Source of the DNA: Nakamurella silvestris
GTDB lineage: Bacteria; Actinomycetota; Actinomycetes; Mycobacteriales; Nakamurellaceae
Assembly: GCA_003576535.1 (NCBI GenBank)
Contig: QXCQ01000185.1
Span: forward strand, 1 to 64,000
Direction: 5' to 3'
DNA length: 64,000 nt
This document shows, one piece after another, positions 20,082 through 30,311 of this stretch. The notes beneath the pieces were generated by a model. That model searched no databases, had not been told where the DNA came from, and worked only from the letters and a program-made list of their open reading frames with translations. Each line of letters starts with the position of its first letter. Position 1 is the stretch's first letter. Made by a program: the position numbers and the translations under genes.

Positions 20082-21521
20082 ATGACCGCTGCACCGGAAA
20101 TCGGGAACGCACCCCTGACCCAGGAGGAGACCATCGCCTCCCTGGGCAACTACGCCTTCGGGTGGTCGGACTCCGATGTCGCCGGCGCTTCGGCCCGTCG
20201 CGGGATCAACCCGGACGTCGTCCGCGACATCTCGGCCAAGAAGAGCGAGCCGGAATGGATGCTCGAGAAGCGTCTGAAGGCCCTCGCCCTGTTCGAGAAG
20301 CAGCCGATGCCGTCCTGGGGAGCCGACCTGTCCGGCATCCACTTCGACGAGATCAAGTACTTCGTGCGCTCCAGCGAGAAGCAGGCGGCCACCTGGGAGG
20401 ATCTGCCCGAGGACATCAAGAACACCTACGACAAGCTGGGCATCCCCGAGGCGGAGAAGCAGCGCCTGGTCTCCGGTGTGGCGGCGCAGTACGAGTCCGA
20501 GGTCGTCTACCACTCCATCCGCGAGGACCTCGAGGCCCAGGGTGTGATCTTCCTGGACACCGACACCGCGCTCAAGCAGTACCCCGAGCTGTTCAAGGAG
20601 TACTTCGGCTCCGTCATCCCCGCCGGTGACAACAAGTTCTCCGCGTTGAACTCGGCCGTCTGGTCGGGCGGCTCCTTCGTCTACGTGCCCAAGGGCGTCC
20701 ACGTCGACATCCCGCTGCAGGCCTACTTCCGGATCAACACCGAGAACATGGGCCAGTTCGAGCGCACCCTGATCATCGTCGACGAGGATGCCTACGTGCA
20801 CTACGTCGAGGGCTGCACCGCGCCGATCTACAAGTCCGACTCCCTGCACTCCGCGGTGGTCGAGATCATCGTGAAGAAGGGCGGCCGCTGCCGCTACACC
20901 ACGATCCAGAACTGGTCGAACAACGTCTACAACCTGGTCACCAAGCGCGCGAAGGCCGAGGCCGGCGCGACCATGGAGTGGGTCGACGGCAACATCGGTT
21001 CCAAGGTCACCATGAAGTACCCGGCCGTCTGGCTGACCGGTGAGTACGCCAAGGGCGAGGTGCTCTCCATCGCCTTCGCCGGTGCCGGCCAGCACCAGGA
21101 CACCGGCGCGAAGATGCTGCACCTCGCGCCGCACACCTCCTCGACCATCATCTCCAAGTCGGTGGCCCGCGGCGGTGGCCGCGCCTCCTACCGCGGTCTG
21201 GTCCGGGTCAACCCCGGTGCCCACCACAGCAAGTCCTCGGTCGAGTGCGACGCGTTGCTGGTCGACTCGATCTCTCGCTCCGACACCTACCCCTACGTCG
21301 ACGTCCGCGAGGACGACGTGCAGATGGGCCACGAGGCGAAGGTCTCGAAGGTCTCCGAGGAGCAGTTGTTCTACCTGATGTCCCGCGGTCTGACCGAAGA
21401 GGAATCGATGGCGATGATCGTCCGCGGTTTCGTCGAGCCGATCGCCCGGGAACTCCCGATGGAATACGCACTGGAACTGAACCGGCTCATTGAGCTGCAA
21501 ATGGAAGGGTCGGTGGGCTGA
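20082..21521 (+). CDS. sufB: Fe-S scaffold component SufB
   Basis: A 479-aa SufB, core of the SufBCD scaffold that assembles Fe-S clusters in the cytosol. Conserved blocks include [60 protein letters not shown] and the C-terminal [20 protein letters not shown], with no intein interrupting it (unlike the M. tuberculosis gene). ATG with GGAGGG 8 nt upstream. It opens the sufBDCSUT operon. Confidence 0.98.
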   Translation: MTAAPEIGNAPLTQEETIASLGNYAFGWSDSDVAGASARRGINPDVVRDISAKKSEPEWMLEKRLKALALFEKQPMPSWGADLSGIHFDEIKYFVRSSEKQAATWEDLPEDIKNTYDKLGIPEAEKQRLVSGVAAQYESEVVYHSIREDLEAQGVIFLDTDTALKQYPELFKEYFGSVIPAGDNKFSALNSAVWSGGSFVYVPKGVHVDIPLQAYFRINTENMGQFERTLIIVDEDAYVHYVEGCTAPIYKSDSLHSAVVEIIVKKGGRCRYTTIQNWSNNVYNLVTKRAKAEAGATMEWVDGNIGSKVTMKYPAVWLTGEYAKGEVLSIAFAGAGQHQDTGAKMLHLAPHTSSTIISKSVARGGGRASYRGLVRVNPGAHHSKSSVECDALLVDSISRSDTYPYVDVREDDVQMGHEAKVSKVSEEQLFYLMSRGLTEEESMAMIVRGFVEPIARELPMEYALELNRLIELQMEGSVG

Positions 21522-21523
21522 GC

Positions 21524-22750
21524 GTGGCCCCAACAGAAGTTTCCTCAACCGAGGTGTCGGCACCGGCACTCGACGGCCAGTACGGCATCGCCGAGCACTC
21601 CCACGTGGGTGCCCGGGATCTCAACCTGGACACCCACTCGCACCGGATCGGTTCCCGTGACCCGCAGGACCACCTGGTCCCGCTGGGCCGCGAGGAGCAG
21701 TGGCGGTTCACCCCGCTGCGGCGGATCCGCGGGTTGCACGACCAGACCCCGCTGACCGGTACCGATTTCACCGTCACCGTCAACGCCCCCGCGGGCGTGG
21801 TGGCGCACAGTGTTTCCGGCGACGAGGCGAACGCCCTCAAGGGTGCTTCGAACTACCTGCCGACCGACCGCCCGTCGGCGCGGGCCTGGGCGGCCAGCGA
21901 CTCGGTCTTCCTGGTCGACGTGCCGGCGAACCTCGAGGTCGACGGTCTGATCGAGATCACCTTCCACGGCGGCAGTGTGGACGAGGCAGTGGCGGCCCAC
22001 CTGGTCGTACGGCTCGGAACCCATGCCAAGGCCCAGGTCTCGGTGGTCTACGAAGGCTCATCGACCCTGGCCGAGAACGTCGAGATCGTGGTCGCCGACG
22101 GCGCCCACCTGGACATCGCCTCCCGGCAGTCCTGGTCCGCCGACGCGGTTCACCTGTCCCACCACCACGTCCGGGTGGGTCGCGATGCGATCGTCCGGCA
22201 CGCGGCCCTGACCTTCGGCGGGGACCTGGTCCGGATCGTCGCCACGGTCGAGTACGACGGTCCCGGTGGTGACGCCGAACTTCTCGGCCTCTACATCGCC
22301 GATGCCGGCCAGCACCTGGAACACCGCCTGCTGATGGACCACGGTGCACCGAACTGCCGCTCCCGCGCCCTGTACAAGGGTGCGCTGCAGGGGCAGGGCG
22401 CCCACACGGTCTGGGTGGGCGATGTGCTCATCCGGCCCACCGCCGAGGGCACCGACACCTATGAGATGAACCGCAACCTGTTGCTCACCGAGGGTGCGCG
22501 CGCCGACTCGATCCCCAACCTGGAGATCGAGACCGGGGAGATCGCCGGGGCCGGCCATGCCAGCGCCACCGGCAAGTTCGACGACGAGCAGCTGTTCTAC
22601 CTGCTCTCCCGGGGCATCCCGGAAGCCGCCGCCCGCCGGCTGGTGGTCCGCGGATTCTTCGGCGAGGTGCTCGCCCGCCTCGGGATCCCGGCAGTTGTCG
22701 AGAGCACCAACGAGATCATCGAAGGCGAACTCGAGATCTCCGGCATCTGA
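21524..22750 (+). CDS. sufD: Fe-S scaffold component SufD
   Basis: A 408-aa SufD that pairs with SufB and SufC. The C-terminal beta-helix region is clear: HRLLMDHGAPNCRSRALYKG, TYEMNRNLLLTEGARADSIP, LEIETGEIAGAGHASATGKF and a LFYLLSRGIPE-type ending shared with SufB. The N-terminal ~100 residues are variable, as usual. GTG start 2 nt after sufB. Confidence 0.96.
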   Translation: MAPTEVSSTEVSAPALDGQYGIAEHSHVGARDLNLDTHSHRIGSRDPQDHLVPLGREEQWRFTPLRRIRGLHDQTPLTGTDFTVTVNAPAGVVAHSVSGDEANALKGASNYLPTDRPSARAWAASDSVFLVDVPANLEVDGLIEITFHGGSVDEAVAAHLVVRLGTHAKAQVSVVYEGSSTLAENVEIVVADGAHLDIASRQSWSADAVHLSHHHVRVGRDAIVRHAALTFGGDLVRIVATVEYDGPGGDAELLGLYIADAGQHLEHRLLMDHGAPNCRSRALYKGALQGQGAHTVWVGDVLIRPTAEGTDTYEMNRNLLLTEGARADSIPNLEIETGEIAGAGHASATGKFDDEQLFYLLSRGIPEAAARRLVVRGFFGEVLARLGIPAVVESTNEIIEGELEISGI

Positions 22751-22805
22751 GCCCCGGCTCGCCCCCTCTTGCAATTTCACACCCGATCGTCTTGGAGCAA
22801 CAGAT

Positions 22806-24898
<2,093 letters not shown>

Positions 24899-24900
24899 CC

Positions 24901-25407
24901 ATGCAGATGGAGCAGCTGTACCAGGAGATCATCCTGGACCACCACCGCAGCCCGCACCACGCGGGTCTACGGGACCCGTTCGACACCGAGGTGCACCACG
25001 TCAACCCGACCTGCGGGGACGAGATCACCCTGCGGGTGGCGCTGGGTGACGTCGAGCCCGGTTCCGGATCGGCTGGTTCCGTGGTCGTCACCGACATCTC
25101 CTACGAGGGGATGGGGTGCTCGATCTCCCAGGCCTCGACCTCGGTGATGACCGATCTGCTGATCGGTCGGACCGTCACCGAGGCGCTGGGGATCCTGGAC
25201 GAGTTCACCGCCATGGCCACCAGCCGTGGCACCATCAGTGGGGACGAGGAGGTGCTCGGCGACGGTATCGCCTTCGCCGGTGTCTCCAAGTACCCGGCCA
25301 GGGTGAAATGCGCACTGCTGGGATGGATGGCCTTCAAGGACGCCACCGCGCAGACCGTTTCCCGCCCGAACGACGTAGTGACACAGACCGGAGGCTCGGC
25401 ATCATGA
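24901..25407 (+). CDS. sufU: Sulfur acceptor/scaffold SufU
   Basis: A 168-aa SufU protein. The three conserved Cys and the Asp of the zinc/sulfur site are visible in NPTCGDEI, GMGCSISQASTSVM and ARVKCALLGW. In Gram-positive bacteria SufU accepts persulfide from SufS and passes it to SufBCD. ATG start (MQMEQLYQEII); its stop overlaps the sufT start. Confidence 0.96.
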   Translation: MQMEQLYQEIILDHHRSPHHAGLRDPFDTEVHHVNPTCGDEITLRVALGDVEPGSGSAGSVVVTDISYEGMGCSISQASTSVMTDLLIGRTVTEALGILDEFTAMATSRGTISGDEEVLGDGIAFAGVSKYPARVKCALLGWMAFKDATAQTVSRPNDVVTQTGGSAS

Positions 25408-25826
25408 GCGACATGTTGGAATCGCAGACCGACCGCGAGGGGCGTGATGCCGGCGCACTCGACCGGCAGACCGCCCAGGTCGCCGTGGCCGATGCGGTCG
25501 CCCCGGCGGCGATCGACGACCTGGAGGAGGCCCTGCGTGATGTGGTCGATCCCGAGCTCGGGGTCAACATCGTTGATCTCGGGTTGGTCTACGACCTGCA
25601 GCTCGACGACAAGAACCACCTCACCATCGACATGACCCTGACCTCGGCGGCCTGCCCGCTCACGGACATGATCGAGGATCAGATCAACGCGGCCCTGATG
25701 AGCGGGCCGGACGGCGGCATGGTCGAGGGTTTCACGATCAACTGGGTCTGGCTCCCGCCGTGGGGCCCGGAGAAGATCACCGACGACGGCCGCGAGCAGC
25801 TCCGCGCCCTGGGCTTCAACATCTGA
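25404..25826 (+). CDS. sufT: SufT/MIP18-family Fe-S maturation protein
   Basis: A 140-aa DUF59 protein, last gene of the suf operon. After a ~35-residue charged lead the domain contains DVVDPELGVNIVDLGLVYDL and TLTSAACPLTDMIEDQI, with the conserved Cys. Homologues help deliver clusters to apoproteins. ATG overlaps the sufU stop (ATGA), with GGAGG upstream. Confidence 0.95.
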   Translation: MSDMLESQTDREGRDAGALDRQTAQVAVADAVAPAAIDDLEEALRDVVDPELGVNIVDLGLVYDLQLDDKNHLTIDMTLTSAACPLTDMIEDQINAALMSGPDGGMVEGFTINWVWLPPWGPEKITDDGREQLRALGFNI

Positions 25827-25832
25827 GTTGTT

Positions 25833-25890
25833 CCCGCGAGTGAGCCGCCGTATCCCGATCTCCGGGGTGTGGCGGTTCTTTCGTCGAGGG
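25833..25890. repeat. Degenerate GAGTGGAC-family palindrome
   Basis: An imperfect palindrome directly after sufT. The left arm begins CCCGCGAGTGAGCCGCCG and the right arm contains GGGGTGTGGCGGTTCT. Arm order and the GGGGTGTGG core match the better copies at 28225, 30130 and 32297. It could serve as the suf operon terminator. Confidence 0.55.
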
Positions 25891-25941
25891 GTCGTGCGGG
25901 GTGTACCGGCCTATCCGCCGGCGAGCCGGTAGTTTCGGCGT

Positions 25942-27492
25942 ATGGATCCGCGACTCACCCGCCGTGTCACCGAGAAAATCCCGCCGAACGAGGTGGATCT
26001 GGACCCGACCGACGGTGCCTACCGCGACGACTTGGAGCGGATCCGGTTCTCGCCCTATTTCTCCCGCCTCGCCGCCGTGACCCAGGTGATCTCCCAAGGA
26101 GCGGCCGGTCAGGCCGTGCACAACCGGTTGACCCACACCATCAAGGTCACCGCCGTGGCCCGCGGGATCGCGGTGGACATCAACCGCGGTCCGGATGCGG
26201 ATCTGGCCGAGAAACTGGGCGGCTGCGACCCGGTGGTGGTGCAGGCCGCGGCAAGCGCCCATGATCTCGGCCATCCCCCGTTCGGGCATCTGGGCGAGCG
26301 GGTGCTCGACCGGGTCGCCAGGTCACGGTTCGGTCTGATCGACGGGTTCGAGGGCAACGCCCAGACCTTCCGCATCCTCACCGAGCTCGACGTGCACGGC
26401 CGGACGGGGGAGGGTCTCAACCTGACCGCGGCGGTCCGGGCGGCCGTGCTGAAGTACCCGTGGTCGCGGGTGGGGTACCCCGACCCGCATCCGGCCCAGG
26501 CCCAGATCCCGCCGCGGGGTGCCGGTCCCGGCCAGGAGGGAACGGGATCGGCGAAGTACTCCGCCTACCTGCTGGACGTCTCGGAGATGACGGAGGTCCG
26601 CTCGGCCTACCCGCAGATCGGCGACTGGCAACAGACCGTGGAATGCTCGGTGATGGACGTCGCCGACGACATCGCCTACTCCCTGCACGATCTCGATGAC
26701 TTCCACCGGGCCGGGGTACTTCAGCACGCGCTGGTCTCGGCCGAGTTCCGCACCTGGATGCGCCGCCGGTCGGAGTTCTCCAGGATGGACCGCGGCACGC
26801 TGGCGGCAGCCGACCGTCAACCCGGGCATGCACTGGAGTTGTTGCGCCGCAGGCTGTTGCACAAGGACGCATGGGTGTTCGACGACGAGGCCTTCGCGGT
26901 GGCGGTGGATCGGGTCGGCGCGGACCTGGTGGACGGCCTGCTGGCGGTGCCCTACGACGGGTCGATGGAATCCGAACGGGCCGTCGGAACCTTCACCAGC
27001 AGCTGGATCTCGCACCTGCAGCAGTCGGTGGTCGTCAGCGCCGAACCTCCGCGCCGGTCCAGTCACGTGGATCTGACACCCACTGCCTGGCATGAGGTGT
27101 CGGTGCTCAAATTCGTCCATCAACGGTTCGTCCTCGACCGGGCGGACCTGGCGATGTTCCAACGCGGGCAGGGCCAGATCCTGACCACCCTGGTCGGGGC
27201 CTTCGACGCCTGGCTCGCCGACGAGGACGACCAGCATCGTGCGCCGCGGCGGTTGGTGGACCTGGTCGAACTGGCCACCGCCGGCTACCGCAGGCTGAAA
27301 GTGGATCTGCCGCACCTGCTTCGCGGTCCCAACGGCGAGGATGCTTCCAGCGAGGACGATCTGAAACGGCTGGGCCGTGGGCGCGGGATCATCGACTACG
27401 TGGCCTCCTTGACCGACGACCGTGCTGTGGCGACGGCGGCGTCGATGTCCGGGAACGCCAGCCAGCTCTGGGATGCGGGCGGGGGACTCTGA
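25942..27492 (+). CDS. dgt: dGTP triphosphohydrolase-like HD protein
   Basis: A 516-aa deoxyguanosinetriphosphate triphosphohydrolase-family protein, which splits dNTPs to deoxynucleoside and triphosphate and controls dNTP pools. The HD-domain metal ligands are visible: H in NRLTHTIKV, HD in ASAHDLGHPPFGHLGE and D in MDVADDIAYSLHD. The N-terminal RDDLERIRFSPYFSRLAAVTQV is the family signature. ATG start with no strong ribosome site. The stop overlaps the next start as TGATG. Confidence 0.93.
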   Translation: MDPRLTRRVTEKIPPNEVDLDPTDGAYRDDLERIRFSPYFSRLAAVTQVISQGAAGQAVHNRLTHTIKVTAVARGIAVDINRGPDADLAEKLGGCDPVVVQAAASAHDLGHPPFGHLGERVLDRVARSRFGLIDGFEGNAQTFRILTELDVHGRTGEGLNLTAAVRAAVLKYPWSRVGYPDPHPAQAQIPPRGAGPGQEGTGSAKYSAYLLDVSEMTEVRSAYPQIGDWQQTVECSVMDVADDIAYSLHDLDDFHRAGVLQHALVSAEFRTWMRRRSEFSRMDRGTLAAADRQPGHALELLRRRLLHKDAWVFDDEAFAVAVDRVGADLVDGLLAVPYDGSMESERAVGTFTSSWISHLQQSVVVSAEPPRRSSHVDLTPTAWHEVSVLKFVHQRFVLDRADLAMFQRGQGQILTTLVGAFDAWLADEDDQHRAPRRLVDLVELATAGYRRLKVDLPHLLRGPNGEDASSEDDLKRLGRGRGIIDYVASLTDDRAVATAASMSGNASQLWDAGGGL

Positions 27493-28217
27493 TGGCCGGT
27501 CGCGGATCCGCCGGTGCGCGGCCCACACCGGGGAAACCGCCGAAGAAGCGCCCGGTGTCCTTGGTGCCGCAGGAGATCAGCGGTGGCGGGCGTCGGGTCC
27601 AGGTGCCGGCCGATCGACTGGTCGGCTGGGTCCAGCGGTTCGGGGTCCGCAACGGCGGGCTGGTGTCGATGACGGCCGACCCGTCGGCGGTGGTGCTCAC
27701 GGCCGTGGACGGGACGACGGCGAGGTTGGTGGCACCCTTCGGGCCGATGGCGCTCGACGGCCGCGAGCCGTTGGAGGCTCTGCTGGAACACATCGCCGGG
27801 ATCGGCGTCATCGGGATCCTGCTGGTCCGGGCCGGGGCTCACGCCGCCGGGACCGCCCGCGGTGGTGCGGTGCTGAGCTCCTCCACCCATCGCGCCTATG
27901 TCCAGGGTCGGACGGCGGCAGGTGGCTGGTCCCAGCAGCGGTACGCCCGGCGACGCGGGAATCAGCTGGATGCCTCCCTGGACCATGCGGCCCAGGTGGC
28001 GGCGCAGGTGTTGGTTCCGGCCCTGGCCGAGGGTCTGGACGGGCTGGCGGTCGGCGGGGATCTGGGGGCGTTGACGGCGGTGCTCGGTGATCCCGAGTTG
28101 GCCGGTCTGGCCGCGCTGCCCCGCCGGATGTTCGGGGACGTCCCGGAGCCACGCCGGGTGGTGCTGGACGAGGTGGCCGAGCGGGCGTTGCTGGTGGAGA
28201 TCGAGATCCGGCCCTGA
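27492..28217 (+). CDS. acVLRF1-family peptidyl-tRNA hydrolase
   Basis: A 241-aa protein resembling the actinobacterial Vms1-like release factors (acVLRF1), which cut peptidyl-tRNA on stalled or split ribosomes. The recognisable core is the GRTAAGGWSQQRYARRR segment near residue 138; Gln there is the expected catalytic residue of the eRF1-like fold. VRAGAHAAGTARGG precedes it. The basic N-terminus (GKPPKKRP) could help bind RNA. It is coupled to dgt by a TGATG overlap. Family recognised from motif memory, not a search. Confidence 0.8.
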   Translation: MAGRGSAGARPTPGKPPKKRPVSLVPQEISGGGRRVQVPADRLVGWVQRFGVRNGGLVSMTADPSAVVLTAVDGTTARLVAPFGPMALDGREPLEALLEHIAGIGVIGILLVRAGAHAAGTARGGAVLSSSTHRAYVQGRTAAGGWSQQRYARRRGNQLDASLDHAAQVAAQVLVPALAEGLDGLAVGGDLGALTAVLGDPELAGLAALPRRMFGDVPEPRRVVLDEVAERALLVEIEIRP

Positions 28218-28224
28218 CCCTCGC

Positions 28225-28292
28225 CTCCCTTCCGTGAGTGGACGCTGACACCTCAGGATTTGGGGTGTGGGGGTCCTCTCGCGGTGGGAGGG
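28225..28292. repeat. GAGTGGAC-family palindrome
   Basis: Left arm CCGTGAGTGGACGCTGACACC, here with two substitutions from the core, then the TCAGGATTTG loop, then right arm GGGTGTGGGGGTCC and CTCGCGG. It follows the acVLRF1 stop by 8 nt. The 270-bp gap 28218-28487 contains this element, the 62-bp element below and little else. Confidence 0.8.
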
Positions 28293-28311
28293 TGCGTGGC
28301 GGTGCCGCTGG

Positions 28312-28373
28312 CCGCGCTCCCTGTTGACGTCCGCGCTCGCTGCAGCGCGCGCGATTGTCGGTAGAGAGCGCTG
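28312..28373 (-). repeat. 62-bp palindromic element, copy 1
   Basis: Imperfect palindrome centred on TGCA at 28341-28344, reading CCGCGCTCC at the left end and GAGAGCGCTG at the right. On the minus strand it is open for QRSLPTIARAAASADVNRER. It shares ends, length and peptide pattern with five other copies in the window. Confidence 0.85.
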
Positions 28374-28487
28374 CACGGATATTTCGAGATGGGTTGTGCG
28401 GGCACGGATTCGGTGACTCTTGGTCAGGACCAGCGCATTGGATGTCGCTGAGTGCGACTGTCGGTGGTCGAGTCTAGCGTGGTGTAC

Positions 28488-29958
28488 ATGGCCGAGGAGT
28501 TCAGTTCACCAGCGCAGCAGGTCCGGGAGGATCTTGCCGTGTTGAACGCTGCCTTGGAGCGCCTGCGCGCGGCCGAGTGGTTCCGGGTGGGTGAGGCCGA
28601 GTTGGTCGAGGTGGTCCAGCGCACCGAGGAATCGGCCCGCCGACTGTTCGCCTTGCAGGTGGTGCAGGCCCATCAGCTCGATCGCCGGGGGCTGCCGGGC
28701 AAGTACGGGTGCTCGTCAACGGCGGTGATGTTGCGGCAGATATGCCGGATCGGTGACGGTGAAGCCCGGAACAGGGTCAACACCGCGTTGGCCATCTCGC
28801 CGCAGACTCAGCCGTCGGGTGCGCAGGCGGACCCGGTGTTACCGGTTCTGGCCGCTGCCTTGGCCGGCGGCACTGTGGGGGCGGAGTCGGCGAACTTCAC
28901 GGTGCGTTTCCTGAATGGTCTGCCGTCGGAGCTGTCGCCGTTGTTGCGGGACATGGCAGAACGGGCGATGGTCGAGCAGGCCGTGCTGGGAGATCCGAGC
29001 CAGCTGCGCAAGGCCGCGCAGCAGCTGTCGATCCGGTTGGATCCCGACGGGAAGTTGCCGAAGGACAAACGTTCTCGGATGCGGTTGGATTTCGGTCCGC
29101 GGAATCACTGGGGGATGACACCGATCACCGGGCTGTTGGACGAGGAGACGGTGGAACGGTTGCGGGCAGGCGGTCGAGTCGCTGGCCGCTCCCGCCGCGG
29201 CGGTGGACGGGGTGGCCGATCAGCGGTCGGCGTCGAACCGGCGGGCGGCGGCGTTGGGGGAGTTGGCCCAGTGGTTCCTCAACTCCGGTTCCGCGCCGTC
29301 CAGTGGTGGGCAGCAGCCCAACGTCACGGTCTTCATGGGTTTGGACGATCTGATCGGACGGGCCGCCCCGTGTGCGAATTGCGGACACAGCCCGACCGAC
29401 CGGCCCGCCGGCCAAGACTGCACCGGGGCGGTGAGGACCGGGCCAGGGCGCGATTCCGCGTCGGTTGAACACGCGACCTCGGATCCACCCGACACCGATC
29501 ATCCGCCAGGAGGCGGCCTGCTGGGCCTAGCGGGCGTGTTCCCGCCGACCACCACCTTCGGCGGACCGATTTCCCCGGCAGCGGCCCGGCGGATCGCCTG
29601 CGATGCCAAGGTCACCCCGATCGTGCTGGGTGGCAAGGGCGAAATCCTGGACGTGGGCCGATCGCGCTACACCTTCCCTGCGGCGATCCGAAAAGCGTTG
29701 GTGGCCAGGGATCGGGGTTGCGCATTCCCGGGGTGTGACCGGCCGCCGGGCTGGTGCGAGGCCCACCACATTGTGCCGTTCAGCCAGGGCGGCGACACGA
29801 AGCTGTCCAGTGCGGTGCTGGCCTGCGATCATCACCACCACGTGTTGCACCACACGGACTGGCAGGTACGCATCGCCTCTGACGGCCTTCCGGAGTTCAT
29901 CCCACCGGCGTGGATCGACTTCGCCCGCCGCCCACGCCGCAACCACCGGTTCCTATGA
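28488..29958 (+). pseudogene. DUF222/HNH endonuclease gene, frameshifted
   Basis: A 13E12-type DUF222-HNH protein split by one frameshift. The first frame (28488 to about 29163) carries the DUF222 helical region (ALERLRAAEWFRVGEAELV, MTPITGLLDEETVERLR). The second frame then continues as QAVESLAAPAAAVDGVADQR and runs to a complete C-terminal HNH domain (CAFPGCDRPPGWCEAHHIVP with ACDHHHHVLHH). Removing one G from the GGG at 29164-29166 restores RLRQAVES, a natural DUF222 continuation. It is therefore either a recent pseudogene or a sequencing error. If intact the product would be about 490 aa. Such genes are multicopy in actinobacteria, with unknown role. Confidence 0.85.
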
Positions 29959-29960
29959 CT

Positions 29961-30039
29961 CGAGTGCGCGCCTGACACTTACTCGCGAATGCACGCCGGC
30001 TACGTGATTGTCCGATGGGACGTCGTCAGCGTGCACTCG
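29961..30039. repeat. Palindrome after the HNH gene
   Basis: Left arm CGAGTGCGCGCCTGAC (29961-29976) pairs with right arm GTCAGCGTGCACTCG (30025-30039), with a one-base bulge. It lies 2 nt after the HNH stop. The arms resemble, but do not match, the GAGTGGAC family. Confidence 0.6.
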
Positions 30040-30057
30040 CGACTGGGCGAGCTCTGG

Positions 30058-30119
30058 CCGCGCTCCTTGTTGACGTCCGCGCGCTCTGCAGCGCGCGCGG
30101 TTGTCGGGACCGAGCGCGG
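30058..30119 (-). repeat. 62-bp palindromic element, copy 2
   Basis: Centred on TGCA at 30087-30090, with ends CCGCGCTCC and GAGCGCGG. On the minus strand it is open for PRSVPTTARAAERADVNKER, one of the closest matches to the family peptide. Confidence 0.9.
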
Positions 30120-30129
30120 CTGAGCACCC

Positions 30130-30267
30130 CGGCACCCCCGCCCTGCCCGCGAGTGGACGGTGGCACCCCCGCCCTGCCCGCGAGTGGACGGTGGCACCCC
30201 CGGATTTGGGGTGTGGCAGTCCGCTCGCGGGCAGGGTGCGGAGGTGTGGGGGTCCGCTCGCGGGAGG
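30130..30267. repeat. Composite GAGTGGAC palindrome with doubled arms
   Basis: Two identical left arms (about 30139-30169 and 30170-30200, each with CCCGCGAGTGGACGGTGGCA) are followed by GGATTTGGGGTGTGGCA. Two right arms (TCCGCTCGCGGGCAGGG and TCCGCTCGCGGGAGG) follow, giving a nested palindrome. The 353-bp gap 29959-30311 contains the three repeats listed here and no convincing gene. Confidence 0.85.
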
Positions 30268-30311
30268 TCGAGGCTGGACCTGAAGCGCGGTTGAGGTCCT
30301 ACTGTCATCCC

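Noticed and set aside
30015-30311. N-terminal extension of the ABC exporter through the repeats
   Set aside because: The extra residues come entirely from the palindromic elements; a normal N-terminus begins at the ATG at 30312.
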